The notes under the pieces were generated by a model, which saw only the letters and a list, made by a program, of their open reading frames with translations, was not told the origin of the DNA and searched no databases. A stretch of 64,000 nucleotides of DNA, taken from Saccharolobus caldissimus. GTDB taxonomy: Archaea > Thermoproteota > Thermoprotei_A > Sulfolobales > Sulfolobaceae. Where the stretch lies: contig NZ_AP025226.1 in assembly GCF_020886315.1 (NCBI RefSeq), positions 1,204,001-1,268,000 on the forward strand. The letters run 5' to 3'. The number at the start of each line of letters is the position of its first letter. Position 1 is the first letter of the stretch. Shown here one piece after another: positions 8,549-15,846 of the stretch. A program made the position numbers and the translations under genes.

Positions 8549-9744
8549 GTGATAAAGAGGTAGGGGTAATAGGAATAGATATATCAAAAGATTATTTAAT
8601 AACTAGTAGGGGGAGGGTGAGAAAATACGAGAATAATAAGAAGGGTTATGAAGAAATCCTCAAGATGAAACCTTGCGCAATAGTTTTAGAGCCCACTGGA
8701 GTATACGCAATAAGGCCTTGCCAATACTTCAAAGAGAGAGGAATAAAAGTTCTACAAGTAAGCCCCAACATACTATCGAGGGAGAAGGAGTTTAGGGGAA
8801 AGAAAACAGATTTTTACGACGCTGAAAAATTAGAAAACATGGTTAATAAGGCTAAGGAGTACGAGTATAACCCCTTGAGGGAATTGGTAACACTCTACCT
8901 CTTCCTAAAGGACATAGAGGTAAAGTACAAGAATAGGCTAAAGAGGGCACTATTCCTAGTAAGTGATAATGATAAGTTAAACAAGGAGAGGTTGGAAAAA
9001 CTTGCGAAAGGAGATTTGAGTGTGGACAACAATTTCGTTCATTTGAAATTTGGTTAAAATTTCCTTAAAGTTATATCATTTAAACCCCTGATTTACAATA
9101 AAAATTTTTGAACAGGGTTAAAGTTACAATACTATATTTTATTAACTGATAAATCTTGTGGTTAATTGAAAAATAAAATTATACTTTATATAATTTATAC
9201 TGAATTAACAAAATTGTTATCCACACTCGGAGATTTTACACAAGAAGAGCTCTACAACCTAGAATATACTCCCTTAGTACTTGAGGAGATCAAAATCTTG
9301 GCTAAAAACCTTCTTGAGATTCAAGAGAGGTTGAAGGAGGTTAGGAGGATGATTGAGGAACAAGTTCCTCAAGATCACGTTTTATTGACAATACCGGGTG
9401 TTGGGAGGCTTGCAGCTGGTATTATTATTGGTATTGTTGGTGATATTAAGCGCTTTCCTAGGCCAGAATCATTTGTTGCTTATTGTGGTCTTGATCCAGT
9501 TGTGGAAAGGAGTGGAAAAGCTGTGATAAGTAAGGGTATTTCTAAGAGGGGTAATAAGTACTTGCGTAGTTTGTTTTACTTCTTGGCTGAGATGAATTAC
9601 TCTAAGAACCCTACTTTGCTGAAGTTTTACGAGTCTCATAGGGATAGGCTTCAAGGTAAGAAGTTATACACTGCCTTGGCTAGGAAGTTGGCAAGGATTG
9701 TTTGGAGTGTTTGGTATAATAATAGGCCTTATGAGCCAAAGTGA
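8549..9744 (+). pseudogene. IS110 transposase of element no. 2, split by a MITE
   Basis: The N-terminal half (to 9017) carries the first DEDD aspartate in GVIGIDISKDYL, LEPTGVYAI and KKTDFYDAEKL. The C-terminal half (9237-9744) carries LTIPGVGRLAAGIIIG, YCGLDPVVERSGKAV (probable catalytic serine) and KGISKRGNKYLRS. The MITE at 9018-9228 and its duplicated GGAGATTT interrupt the gene, and removal joins KLAKGD to FTQEELYNL in frame. The start is unclear. A GTG at 8549 (GTGATAAAG) would fit if the AG pair after it is a 2-nt insertion, otherwise no start codon exists in frame before 8617. Confidence 0.75.
9018..9228. mobile_element. MITE, intact copy 1 (211 bp) with 8-bp target duplication
   Basis: The ends are near-perfect inverted repeats: GAGTGTGGACAACAATTT at the left and AAATTGTTATCCACACTC at the right, with one mismatch. 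The 8-bp direct repeat GGAGATTT flanks it exactly (9010-9017 and 9229-9236). It has no coding capacity and must be moved by a transposase encoded elsewhere; 8-bp duplications are produced by several families, including IS6. A second copy 97% or so similar by eye is at 24343-24552, and older ones are at 4935, about 25600 and 47095. Confidence 0.9.
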
Positions 9745-9766
9745 TTGAAGTTCCCTCCCCCGAATC

Positions 9767-9795
9767 GCCACGTGGGTTGAAAGGACCCACGTGGC
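9767..9795 (+). terminator. Perfect 11-bp palindrome after the IS110 no. 2 transposase
   Basis: GCCACGTGGGT (9767-9777) and ACCCACGTGGC (9785-9795) form a perfect stem with a 7-nt loop, 22 bp after the transposase stop codon and inside the element's right end. There is no T-run after it. It could be an RNA 3' structure or a recognition site at the element end; the call as a terminator is only a guess. Confidence 0.35.
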
Positions 9796-9850
9796 AATCT
9801 TAGCTAATACTATGCTTGAAATATGACCGAAAGGTTTATTACTGAACGCC

Positions 9851-10410
9851 CCAGTCTTGTAAATTAGCATCATTATCCCCATAAAACCTTCTTACCCTTA
9901 TCTTGCAAATCCTTAACCGTCTTAACTGCAGCCTCAATCTCGTTACTAGTTACTTCAGCGTTTACCACGTTGAATTCGTCCTTGTCCATTACTATTTCGA
10001 TCTTGAGGAATTTTGAATCCCTAGTCTTACCCCATTTTGCTATAATGTATTGTCCTCCCTTGTTTGTGCTAGTTGTATTTGCTATTACTTCAAGTTCATC
10101 ACTTGCCTTTGGGAATGTTATGTTCATGTTTCTCACTCTCTCCCATATTGTTGAATAATCGAGGCTTGTGGGGATGATCTTCAGTCTTTCTAGTGCTCTT
10201 AATACTCCTTCTATTGCTCTGTAAGGTAGGTGTGGAGGAATTCGTTGAACTCCTTCGGAGCTTTATACTTTGTCCTAGCGTATCTGTTCTCCTCTGCTAG
10301 TAAACCAATGTTCAAAGACGTAGAAGGGGAACATCAACTTATATCTAGTTATGACGTTCTCGTCGTATTTGTGCCAATCCCTCTTTTACTTACTCTTTCC
10401 CATGGGTAAT
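9851..10410 (-). pseudogene. IS5-like transposase, N-terminal fragment
   Basis: This fragment is readable with frameshifts on the minus strand: KYDENVITRYKLMFPFYV, ENRYARTKYKAPKEFNEFL, ERLKIIPTSLDYSTIWERV, then an open stretch from 10136 to 9873 (MRNMNITFPKASDELEVIAN, QYIIAKWGKTRDSKFLKI). The first catalytic aspartate appears to be replaced in IANTT. The frame breaks at DKGKKVLWG, where an intact gene would read FYGDKAYDANEVY. The fragment stops at the IS110 core at 9849-9850 and continues at 6917. Confidence 0.65.
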
Positions 10411-10644
10411 ACTTAACGGGATAATCTATAAACTTTTTGTACAATTCTGAAGCAACCCACAAAGCAGCAGAAGCATTACAGTCTCAATAGATAAATTCGT
10501 AGCTTAACGACGACACTATGTTCACACTCAAATTAACGCTTGAATTTAAGAAAATTTAACGAGCTTAACATTAAGAAAATTGAAGAATTCAACAAAAACA
10601 TATGCTACATATAAATTTAAAATGATAAGTGTTTTAACGTATTT

Positions 10645-11778
10645 ATGGAATTAATTGTCTACAATATGGTGGTTGATGGAGAAATAAAGGTCAAAAATGT
10701 TCAGAAATTTTTCGAGAATTTGACGAATGCTGTTAATATAATTTCTCAAACTTATAACACAGAACCTTTTAAATCTCTTTCTGAAAAATATCGCGATGAA
10801 ATAAAAGGATTGGATGAAGTAAAAGATAAAGACAGTGTGGTCTATATTTCATATTTGGCACACAGAATATTTGACGATTATTTTAATAATGGGAAATTAA
10901 GGGGTTTATTTGATGAAGTAAGTACTGTTATTCGTAATAAAAAACAGAAAGAAAAAATGATAAAAGAAATTGTAAGTGAGGAAGAATCTGCCGAAGAAGA
11001 AAGTCTAATTTTACCCATTATTTGGACTTTTAAAACTTCAGAGCCGCTGCTTGATATTATTAAAAAGCTTGATAAGAATTCCGATAAAGAATTTGAGTTA
11101 GAATACTTGGGATTGAAAGTTTATCTTACAATAAAACCCTCGCCAGATGAAATAGGTTATTATGAACCTTATATTTTCTTTACTAGCAATAAACCAAGAC
11201 TAGGAATAAAGTTAGGAGAAATTTCCGTAGATCCTTATGAGATAAGAATGACTCAGTTAAATGAGAATAGGGCCAATTTTATATTACCTATTATAGAAAA
11301 AATTTGTGGTAAATTAACCTTAAAATCAAAGACCCAAATGAAAATACATAATCCTTTTGAATTCAGCAATACGTCGTATTTAATAACGGCATTAAGATAT
11401 ACTAACTGGGCTTTAAAGACCTCAAGATTATCCCTAAGTGAAATCATTAACTTTTTACCATTTATTCTTGAGAACTTAGATAGGCCTAAGGCGTTTATTA
11501 AAGCCATCTTAGACGCTTATAACAAAATGGAAAAAGATGGAGTAGATTTGGATTCTATTAGTAATGAAGTTAAAAATTTAGGCTGGTATAATATAATTTT
11601 ACCTAGCAAACCAAATAAAGTAAATAATAGAAGCATTAGTAAAGTCAAGAAATTTTTCGATATAGGAATGAAATTGGGCGACCCTATAATATTATTTACA
11701 TATCTCTTTATGTCTGTAATAACTGTCTATAAAATTAATGGGTATGAGTATAAGGAATTATTTAAAATATTAGTATAA
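10645..11778 (+). CDS. Hypothetical protein, 377 residues
   Basis: I do not recognise this protein. It has no signal peptide and no cysteine-rich motif. It is predicted soluble and mostly helical, with a charged, possibly coiled stretch at about residues 100-125 (KKQKEKMIKEIVSEEESAEE) and a C-terminal hydrophobic segment (IILFTYLFMSVITVYKI). A TATA-like run lies about 30 bp upstream of the ATG. It stands alone between insertion sequence debris and a small MITE that begins 2 bp after its stop codon. That setting suggests an accessory gene, possibly of viral or plasmid origin. Confidence 0.6.
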   Translation: MELIVYNMVVDGEIKVKNVQKFFENLTNAVNIISQTYNTEPFKSLSEKYRDEIKGLDEVKDKDSVVYISYLAHRIFDDYFNNGKLRGLFDEVSTVIRNKKQKEKMIKEIVSEEESAEEESLILPIIWTFKTSEPLLDIIKKLDKNSDKEFELEYLGLKVYLTIKPSPDEIGYYEPYIFFTSNKPRLGIKLGEISVDPYEIRMTQLNENRANFILPIIEKICGKLTLKSKTQMKIHNPFEFSNTSYLITALRYTNWALKTSRLSLSEIINFLPFILENLDRPKAFIKAILDAYNKMEKDGVDLDSISNEVKNLGWYNIILPSKPNKVNNRSISKVKKFFDIGMKLGDPIILFTYLFMSVITVYKINGYEYKELFKILV

Positions 11779-11780
11779 TT

Positions 11781-11902
11781 ATGCTTTGTGGAATTCTTCG
11801 TTTTTCTCAAAACATATAACTTTTAACTCAACGCAAGATTTAGAATTTATTTTGCTTCTCCTAGCTTAAGACCTAAGAAATTTCAACTAATCCACAAAGC
11901 AT
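11781..11902. mobile_element. Small MITE-like element with 12-bp terminal inverted repeats
   Basis: This 122-bp element has perfect ends ATGCTTTGTGGA (11781-11792) and TCCACAAAGCAT (11891-11902). It is non-coding. A relative lies at 15262-15384 and shares the inner sequence TTTAGAATTT and the end TTCAACTAACCCACAAAGCA. The IS5-like relics have a similar end (CAACAAAGCA near 38410 and the reverse at about 6550), so an IS5-like transposase may have moved it. No target duplication was found. Confidence 0.6.
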
Positions 11903-12029
11903 CTCGTTCTTAGTAAAACGTGAAGAAAGTGCAGACAAAATATATTTTAGAAGAAGGTAAGTAGAATATGAGAATTAAAGCTGATACATTAATTACTAAA
12001 AATACAAAAATTACCTAACTATCTCACTT

Positions 12030-12791
12030 TTAAATAATTTTTAAGAATATTTCCAAGAATATTGTAATAAAACCTATTATAATCGTTATATAATGGTATA
12101 AAGTAGATAGTGCCTGCGACTCTTCTTTTCCCCATATATTAGAAATGTAATTACCAGCTATGGTTCCTCCAAATATTAATATTAGCAAGTTAATTTGGAG
12201 AAGTGATGGACCTATTTTTATTAATGTTATTATTACGTTAATTAACGCTGCACTTAACGTTGCTAAGGCTAATTTTTCAAGTTTGTATCCTTCTAAATGA
12301 CAATAGGGAAATCCATATGAAGAAGTTGAAAGTAATATTAAAGAGAAATATTTAGCTATCATAATTCCTAAGGGATTATATTCTTTTGGCTCTATATTAC
12401 CTAGATTTTTAATGCGTAATCTTAGCATATATAACAATGTAAATGATGTTGAAGCAAAAGAGTATAATACAAACCCTGCCTTACATCCATAAAATAATAA
12501 CAATAAGGATCCTATACTTACAAGTAAAAGAATCTCAACTAATTCTGTAAGGTTAAGAGAAGATAAACGATTAATTTTTTGTTTGATGAATTTCCTTAAT
12601 GCAATGGAATCGTTAATTTGAACGTTAGTAATTGCCAATAGTCCTAAAGGACTTGGTGGGAATAAAGGAGGTACAGTTAAAATAAGGAGTATACATAAGA
12701 GTGGGGCATATTTATATCGTGTTTTATTTCTAAAAAAGGATGTAAGTACTGAAATAGGGAATACATACCAGTAATCTAACAAAAAATTCAA
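12030..12791 (-). CDS. Multi-pass membrane protein of the mercury gene cluster
   Basis: A 253-residue protein with about six or seven membrane segments. A cysteine lies in a membrane segment (LLLFYGCKAGFVLYSF near residue 100) and another in FPYCHLEGY near residue 165. I do not recognise the family. It is the last gene of a minus-strand run that begins with mercuric reductase, so uptake or export of a metal species is a reasonable guess. Translation seems to start at a TTG at 12791, 21 bp after the preceding small gene. It is unlike MerT, MerC or MerF in length. Confidence 0.55.
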   Translation of the reverse strand: MNFLLDYWYVFPISVLTSFFRNKTRYKYAPLLCILLILTVPPLFPPSPLGLLAITNVQINDSIALRKFIKQKINRLSSLNLTELVEILLLVSIGSLLLLFYGCKAGFVLYSFASTSFTLLYMLRLRIKNLGNIEPKEYNPLGIMIAKYFSLILLSTSSYGFPYCHLEGYKLEKLALATLSAALINVIITLIKIGPSLLQINLLILIFGGTIAGNYISNIWGKEESQALSTLYHYITIIIGFITIFLEIFLKII

Positions 12792-12812
12792 CTATTATAA
12801 CCCCTTTCATAT

Positions 12813-12950
12813 TTAAATGAAATTCACAGAAAAATTCTTAAATATCTTACTTAATATTATACTTGATATTAAGATAACTAATGCTCCTGCTACTGCCCTT
12901 AATCCATTACTATATCCTAAACTTATCAGTACTAATCCTACAATTAACAC
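12813..12950 (-). CDS. Small membrane protein, 45 residues
   Basis: A short frame starting at a GTG at 12950, with two hydrophobic segments (LIVGLVLISLGY and AVAGALVILISSIIL) and a basic C-terminus. The frame itself is open further upstream and overlaps the end of the MerB-like gene. It is placed between that gene and the multi-pass membrane protein, all in the same direction with almost no gaps, so it belongs to the same transcript. The start is uncertain and the call rests on composition and position only. Confidence 0.4.
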   Translation of the reverse strand: MLIVGLVLISLGYSNGLRAVAGALVILISSIILSKIFKNFSVNFI

Positions 12951-12987
12951 TATAGTACTACTTATGAAAAGTGAGGAATTCGTAGTC

Positions 12988-13413
12988 TCACCAATTATCT
13001 AATGAAGAGATAACGTATCTTTTAATTATGGAGAGGGCCTCTTTTACGCTTATGGGAATAACTAGATGTTTAATCTCCTCTGGAAGAGTGTTCCTCCAGA
13101 TTTCGAATTCCTCTAAATTAGCGAAAAATCTTGAATAAGGGCAAATAGTTGATGGCGCATTATATGAAGGTGAAAGTTTTTCTGCATCATGTGGATTTAT
13201 AAATGATAATATAAGTTCACTGTTGGTATCTAATTTAAACCTAGTATTTTCACCCGATAATATAGTTTCTACTATAATATCATGACAAGTAAGTGCAGCG
13301 TATAGAAGTACATCTAATGCGCAATAGACATATATTTCCTTACCATCCTGCTCAATTATCTTAAAGTTAGTTGGTCTCTGTGAAGTTATCTTATTGAGAA
13401 TCTCTTCGTTCAT
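12988..13413 (-). CDS. merB: Short organomercurial lyase-like protein
   Basis: This 141-residue protein resembles the catalytic domain of alkylmercury lyase, which splits the carbon-mercury bond and hands Hg(II) to MerA. The catalytic triad of MerB is in place: the cysteine and aspartate of YCALDVLLYAAL (residues 32 and 35, C-x-x-D spacing) and the second cysteine in STICPYSRFFAN. The N-terminal helical domain of classical MerB (about 210 residues) is missing. The ATG overlaps the stop of the preceding 42-residue gene (ATGA), so they are translated together. The neighbouring merA supports the call. Confidence 0.72.
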   Translation of the reverse strand: MNEEILNKITSQRPTNFKIIEQDGKEIYVYCALDVLLYAALTCHDIIVETILSGENTRFKLDTNSELILSFINPHDAEKLSPSYNAPSTICPYSRFFANLEEFEIWRNTLPEEIKHLVIPISVKEALSIIKRYVISSLDNW

Positions 13414-13538
13414 GTAGTCTCATCTCTACACGCTATTAGGACGCATTTAGTTTCATCCTCACATTCAAAAATTCCGTAACCAGAATTGCAAATAAACGTT
13501 CTTCTTATCGTATAATATTTACTTCTTTTTATTGTCAT
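13410..13538 (-). CDS. Cysteine-containing small protein, 42 residues
   Basis: A small frame starting at the ATG at 13538, only 5 bp after the merA stop, and ending in an ATGA overlap with the MerB-like gene. Both spacings argue for a real, co-translated gene. It has four cysteines (CNSGYGIFEC, KCVLIAC) and a basic N-terminus (TIKRSKYYTIRR). It may bind or shuttle a soft metal between MerB and MerA; that is inference. It is too small for a confident family assignment. Confidence 0.6.
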   Translation of the reverse strand: MTIKRSKYYTIRRTFICNSGYGIFECEDETKCVLIACRDETT

Positions 13539-13543
13539 AAGAC

Positions 13544-14977
13544 TCACTCCACGCAGCAGCTCATCCTAGATGGATCTCTGATAAAGGATTGTGCAGCTAA
13601 CTTTATGCTTTCTGATATTGTCGGAAATACATGAGTAGTTTCTACTAATTCTTCTAATTTAACTTTATTTTTTACAAGCATTACGCCTTCCATTATTATT
13701 TCAGAGGCTAGGGGAGAAAGGATGTGAACACCAACTACTGTACCATCTTTAGGATTAACAACTAGTTTAACGAAACCTCTAGTATCTCCGATTAACCTAG
13801 CTTTAGCAACATAATCTAATTTTAAGATTCTACAAGAGCATACTTTTTCCCTCTTCATAAGTTCATCTTCCGTTAAACCAACAGAAGCAACTTGAGGATC
13901 TGTGAATACTACTATTGGTGTGGTGGAATAATCTATGGTTTCTATATTCCCTTTTATGGCGTTAGTAGCTGCTAATACACCTTCCTTGGCTGCAAGAGTT
14001 TCAAGCATTAAACTTTTAGCTATGCAATCGCCAGCAGCATATACTATAGGGTTAGATGTTTGTAAGAATTTATCTACTAAAATATAGCCTTTTTGATCTG
14101 TTGCTATTCCAGCTTTTTCAAGCCCTAAATTCCCTGTATTAGGTCTACGTCCTGTAGCTACTAATATCTCATCCACTTCTACTCTTTGTTTTCCACGCTT
14201 AGTATTAATCTCTACTACTTTCGTGTCCCCCTCTTTACTAACCATAGTCACTGTAGATTTAGTGTAAATATTTAGTCCTTCATCTTCTAAATAATCAGTT
14301 AATGCATAGCTAATTTCTGGTTCAAAATAAGGACTAGGCAGTATTCTATCCATAACCTCTACTACTGTAACCTCAGATCCTAATCTAGCTAAAGCTTGTC
14401 CTATTTCAAGTCCTATAGCTCCACCTCCTATCACTAATAGAGAATGTGGAAGTTCTTTTAAATCCCAAACCGTATCACTTGTTATATAACCTACATTTTG
14501 AAGTCCTTGTATAGGAGGTATTGCTGGTCTAGAACCTACCCCTATTATAATTTTAGAACCACTTAATTCTTGTTCTCCTTTTTCTGTATTAACTCTTATT
14601 CTATTAGGTTCAATGAAAGCTGCATCTCCTTTTATTAAATCCACATTGGAATAATAATTAAGAACTTTCTCATACTTCTCTTCTCTTAATTCCTTAATAA
14701 CCTTTTTTAATCCACTCATAATATCAGTGAAATTTATTTTTGCCGATAATTCTAATCCAATAAATTTTTTTCTGGATAAGAAATATTTATTTGCAATTTC
14801 TATTAAATATTTACTTGGGACACAACCTACATTAACGCATGTTCCACCCAATAATCCCTTGCATACCATCCCTATTTTAATCTTACCCTCTGTAAGTTCT
14901 GAAGCTTTTATTGCAGCAGCAAATCCGCTTGCCCCACAACCTATAATTAAAAGATCATATTTCTTCAATATTTTCAC
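13544..14977 (-). CDS. merA: Mercuric reductase
   Basis: A 477-residue FAD/NAD(P)H-dependent enzyme that reduces Hg(II) to volatile Hg(0) in the cytoplasm. It shows the FAD motif IIGCGASGFAAA, the redox-active pair GGTCVNVGCVPSK near residue 47, and the NADPH motif VIGGGAIGLEIGQALARLG near residue 180. The vicinal cysteines at the very C-terminus (SCCVE) distinguish MerA from other disulfide reductases. The N-terminal HMA (NmerA) domain of many bacterial MerAs is absent, as in other archaeal forms. The start is a GTG at 14977. It is the first gene of a compact operon with a 42-residue protein and a MerB-like protein. Confidence 0.92.
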   Translation of the reverse strand: MKILKKYDLLIIGCGASGFAAAIKASELTEGKIKIGMVCKGLLGGTCVNVGCVPSKYLIEIANKYFLSRKKFIGLELSAKINFTDIMSGLKKVIKELREEKYEKVLNYYSNVDLIKGDAAFIEPNRIRVNTEKGEQELSGSKIIIGVGSRPAIPPIQGLQNVGYITSDTVWDLKELPHSLLVIGGGAIGLEIGQALARLGSEVTVVEVMDRILPSPYFEPEISYALTDYLEDEGLNIYTKSTVTMVSKEGDTKVVEINTKRGKQRVEVDEILVATGRRPNTGNLGLEKAGIATDQKGYILVDKFLQTSNPIVYAAGDCIAKSLMLETLAAKEGVLAATNAIKGNIETIDYSTTPIVVFTDPQVASVGLTEDELMKREKVCSCRILKLDYVAKARLIGDTRGFVKLVVNPKDGTVVGVHILSPLASEIIMEGVMLVKNKVKLEELVETTHVFPTISESIKLAAQSFIRDPSRMSCCVE

Positions 14978-14978
14978 C

Positions 14979-15039
14979 TATGAATATATATTCATATATA
15001 CAGCTATTTAAGTGTTTTCATTTACCACCATGGTGGTAA
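14979..15039. promoter_or_regulatory. Divergent mer promoter region with two perfect palindromes
   Basis: Between merA and the divergent His-rich gene lie TATGAATATATATTCATA (14979-14996) and TTACCACCATGGTGGTAA (15022-15039), both perfect 18-bp palindromes. The first abuts the merA start. The GC-rich second one stands out in AT-rich DNA and precedes the TATA-like CTTTATATTTTTTAAA of the plus-strand gene. Both are good operator candidates for a metal sensor. No MerR-type gene is adjacent. Confidence 0.55.
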
Positions 15040-15082
15040 GCTTTATATTTTTTAAAGATATGTTAATTTAGGTGAAATATGA

Positions 15083-15211
15083 ATGGCAAAAGAGGAATAC
15101 AAATGTGAGGCATGCGGAATGACATTCAAATCAAAAGAAGAAGCAGAGAAACACATGAGAGAACATCATTCCCATAAACATCATGGCCATTCTCACGAAC
15201 ATTGTTGTTAA
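15083..15211 (+). CDS. C2H2 finger protein with His-rich tail, 42 residues
   Basis: A small protein with a C2H2-like finger (KCEACGMTF... HMREHH) followed by a tail of histidines ending in CC (HSHKHHGHSHEHCC). A Shine-Dalgarno-like AGGTGA at 15070-15075 is well placed for the ATG at 15083. It is transcribed divergently from merA across a region with two palindromes, so it is probably co-regulated by metal. Its role could be a metallochaperone or buffer for Hg, Zn or Cu. It is not the TRASH-domain MerH known from other Sulfolobales mer loci. Confidence 0.65.
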   Translation: MAKEEYKCEACGMTFKSKEEAEKHMREHHSHKHHGHSHEHCC

Positions 15212-15261
15212 CGGTAATAAGACATAAGTAGTTTTTTATTTTTATTATTAAGTTATCTAAT

Positions 15262-15384
15262 TAAATAGATTATTCAATTTTTCTCAAAAAGAATGATAAC
15301 TAATTTTTAATCTGGATTAGTTTAGAATTTGTTGCAATTCGTCTAGTTTAAGAACTTAAGAAAGTTCAACTAACCCACAAAGCA
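15262..15384. repeat. Second, more decayed copy of the 122-bp MITE-like element
   Basis: About 123 bp aligned with 11781-11902 in the same orientation. Shared stretches are TTTTTCTCAAAA, TTTAGAATTT and the right end TTCAACTAACCCACAAAGCA. The left inverted repeat is no longer recognisable. Confidence 0.5.
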
Positions 15385-15429
15385 AAGAAAGGGAATAAAA
15401 TTTAATATTAATATCATTGGGAGTAATGT

Positions 15430-15633
15430 GTGGAAAGGAAAAGTAAATTCATTAATACTAAGATAGAGGTTATTTGCAATAAATGTAAAATGCCAGGCAG
15501 GCTTGCGATTAGATTAAGACAAAATATTGGCATAGAGTGTTATATATATCATGGAAAATGGCCTTTAGTATCTAAACATAGTGTTTCATGTAATGATTAT
15601 AAAGATATAGTAGATAAGTTTATAAAAAGATAA
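15430..15633 (+). CDS. Small zinc-ribbon-like protein, 67 residues
   Basis: A basic 67-residue protein starting at a GTG. It contains a CNKC pair near residue 16 and two further cysteines (IECYIYHGKW, VSCND), which could make a zinc ribbon or a metal site. It lies inside the metal-resistance island but is not closely linked to a neighbour. I do not recognise a family. Coding is supported by amino-acid composition and the cysteine pattern rather than by context. Confidence 0.45.
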   Translation: MERKSKFINTKIEVICNKCKMPGRLAIRLRQNIGIECYIYHGKWPLVSKHSVSCNDYKDIVDKFIKR

Positions 15634-15846
15634 ATATTTTTTATACGATGTAAACATTTTATATATAATTATTACTGTAAATAATTTTTATTTTAATTTT
15701 ATAATCAGTAGATATCAAAGCTGATGACACATAATATATAGGGAATACAAAAATATAAACTAAGCATAAAAATTGGACTTTAATTACAAGGAGAGAAGAT
15801 AAGAAAGGACAAAAATTAAGAATATAACGTAAGGAAGATCTTATAG

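Larger units (their letters stand above)
6918..9848 (+). mobile_element. IS110 element no. 2, carrying a nested IS110 and a MITE
   Basis: Its boundaries are inferred from the interrupted IS5-like gene. The target reads CAACCTCAA-CC-CCAGTCTTG, with the CC core present at 6918-6919 and again at 9849-9850. After subtracting the nested IS110 copy A (about 1480 bp) and the MITE plus one target duplication (219 bp), the element is about 1.23 kb, short for IS110. Its order is left end, structured RNA region (6935-7066), transposase (8549-9744), and a right end with a palindrome at 9767-9795. The left end reads CCTATATAGG and the right end ACTGAACG. Confidence 0.75.
6545..10500 (-). mobile_element. 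IS5-like (ISC1234-type?) element, split by nested insertions
   Basis: The transposase of this element lies in two pieces on the minus strand, an N-terminal part at about 9851-10410 and a C-terminal part at 6640-6917. The IS110 element at 6918-9848 sits between them. Deleting that element restores a continuous reading (KTGVEVVVPPRKN) across the junction. The outer right end near 6545-6580 matches the end of a second relic at about 38390-38420. The family name is tentative. The element is inactive because of frameshifts and the insertion. The left boundary is not resolved. Confidence 0.65.
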
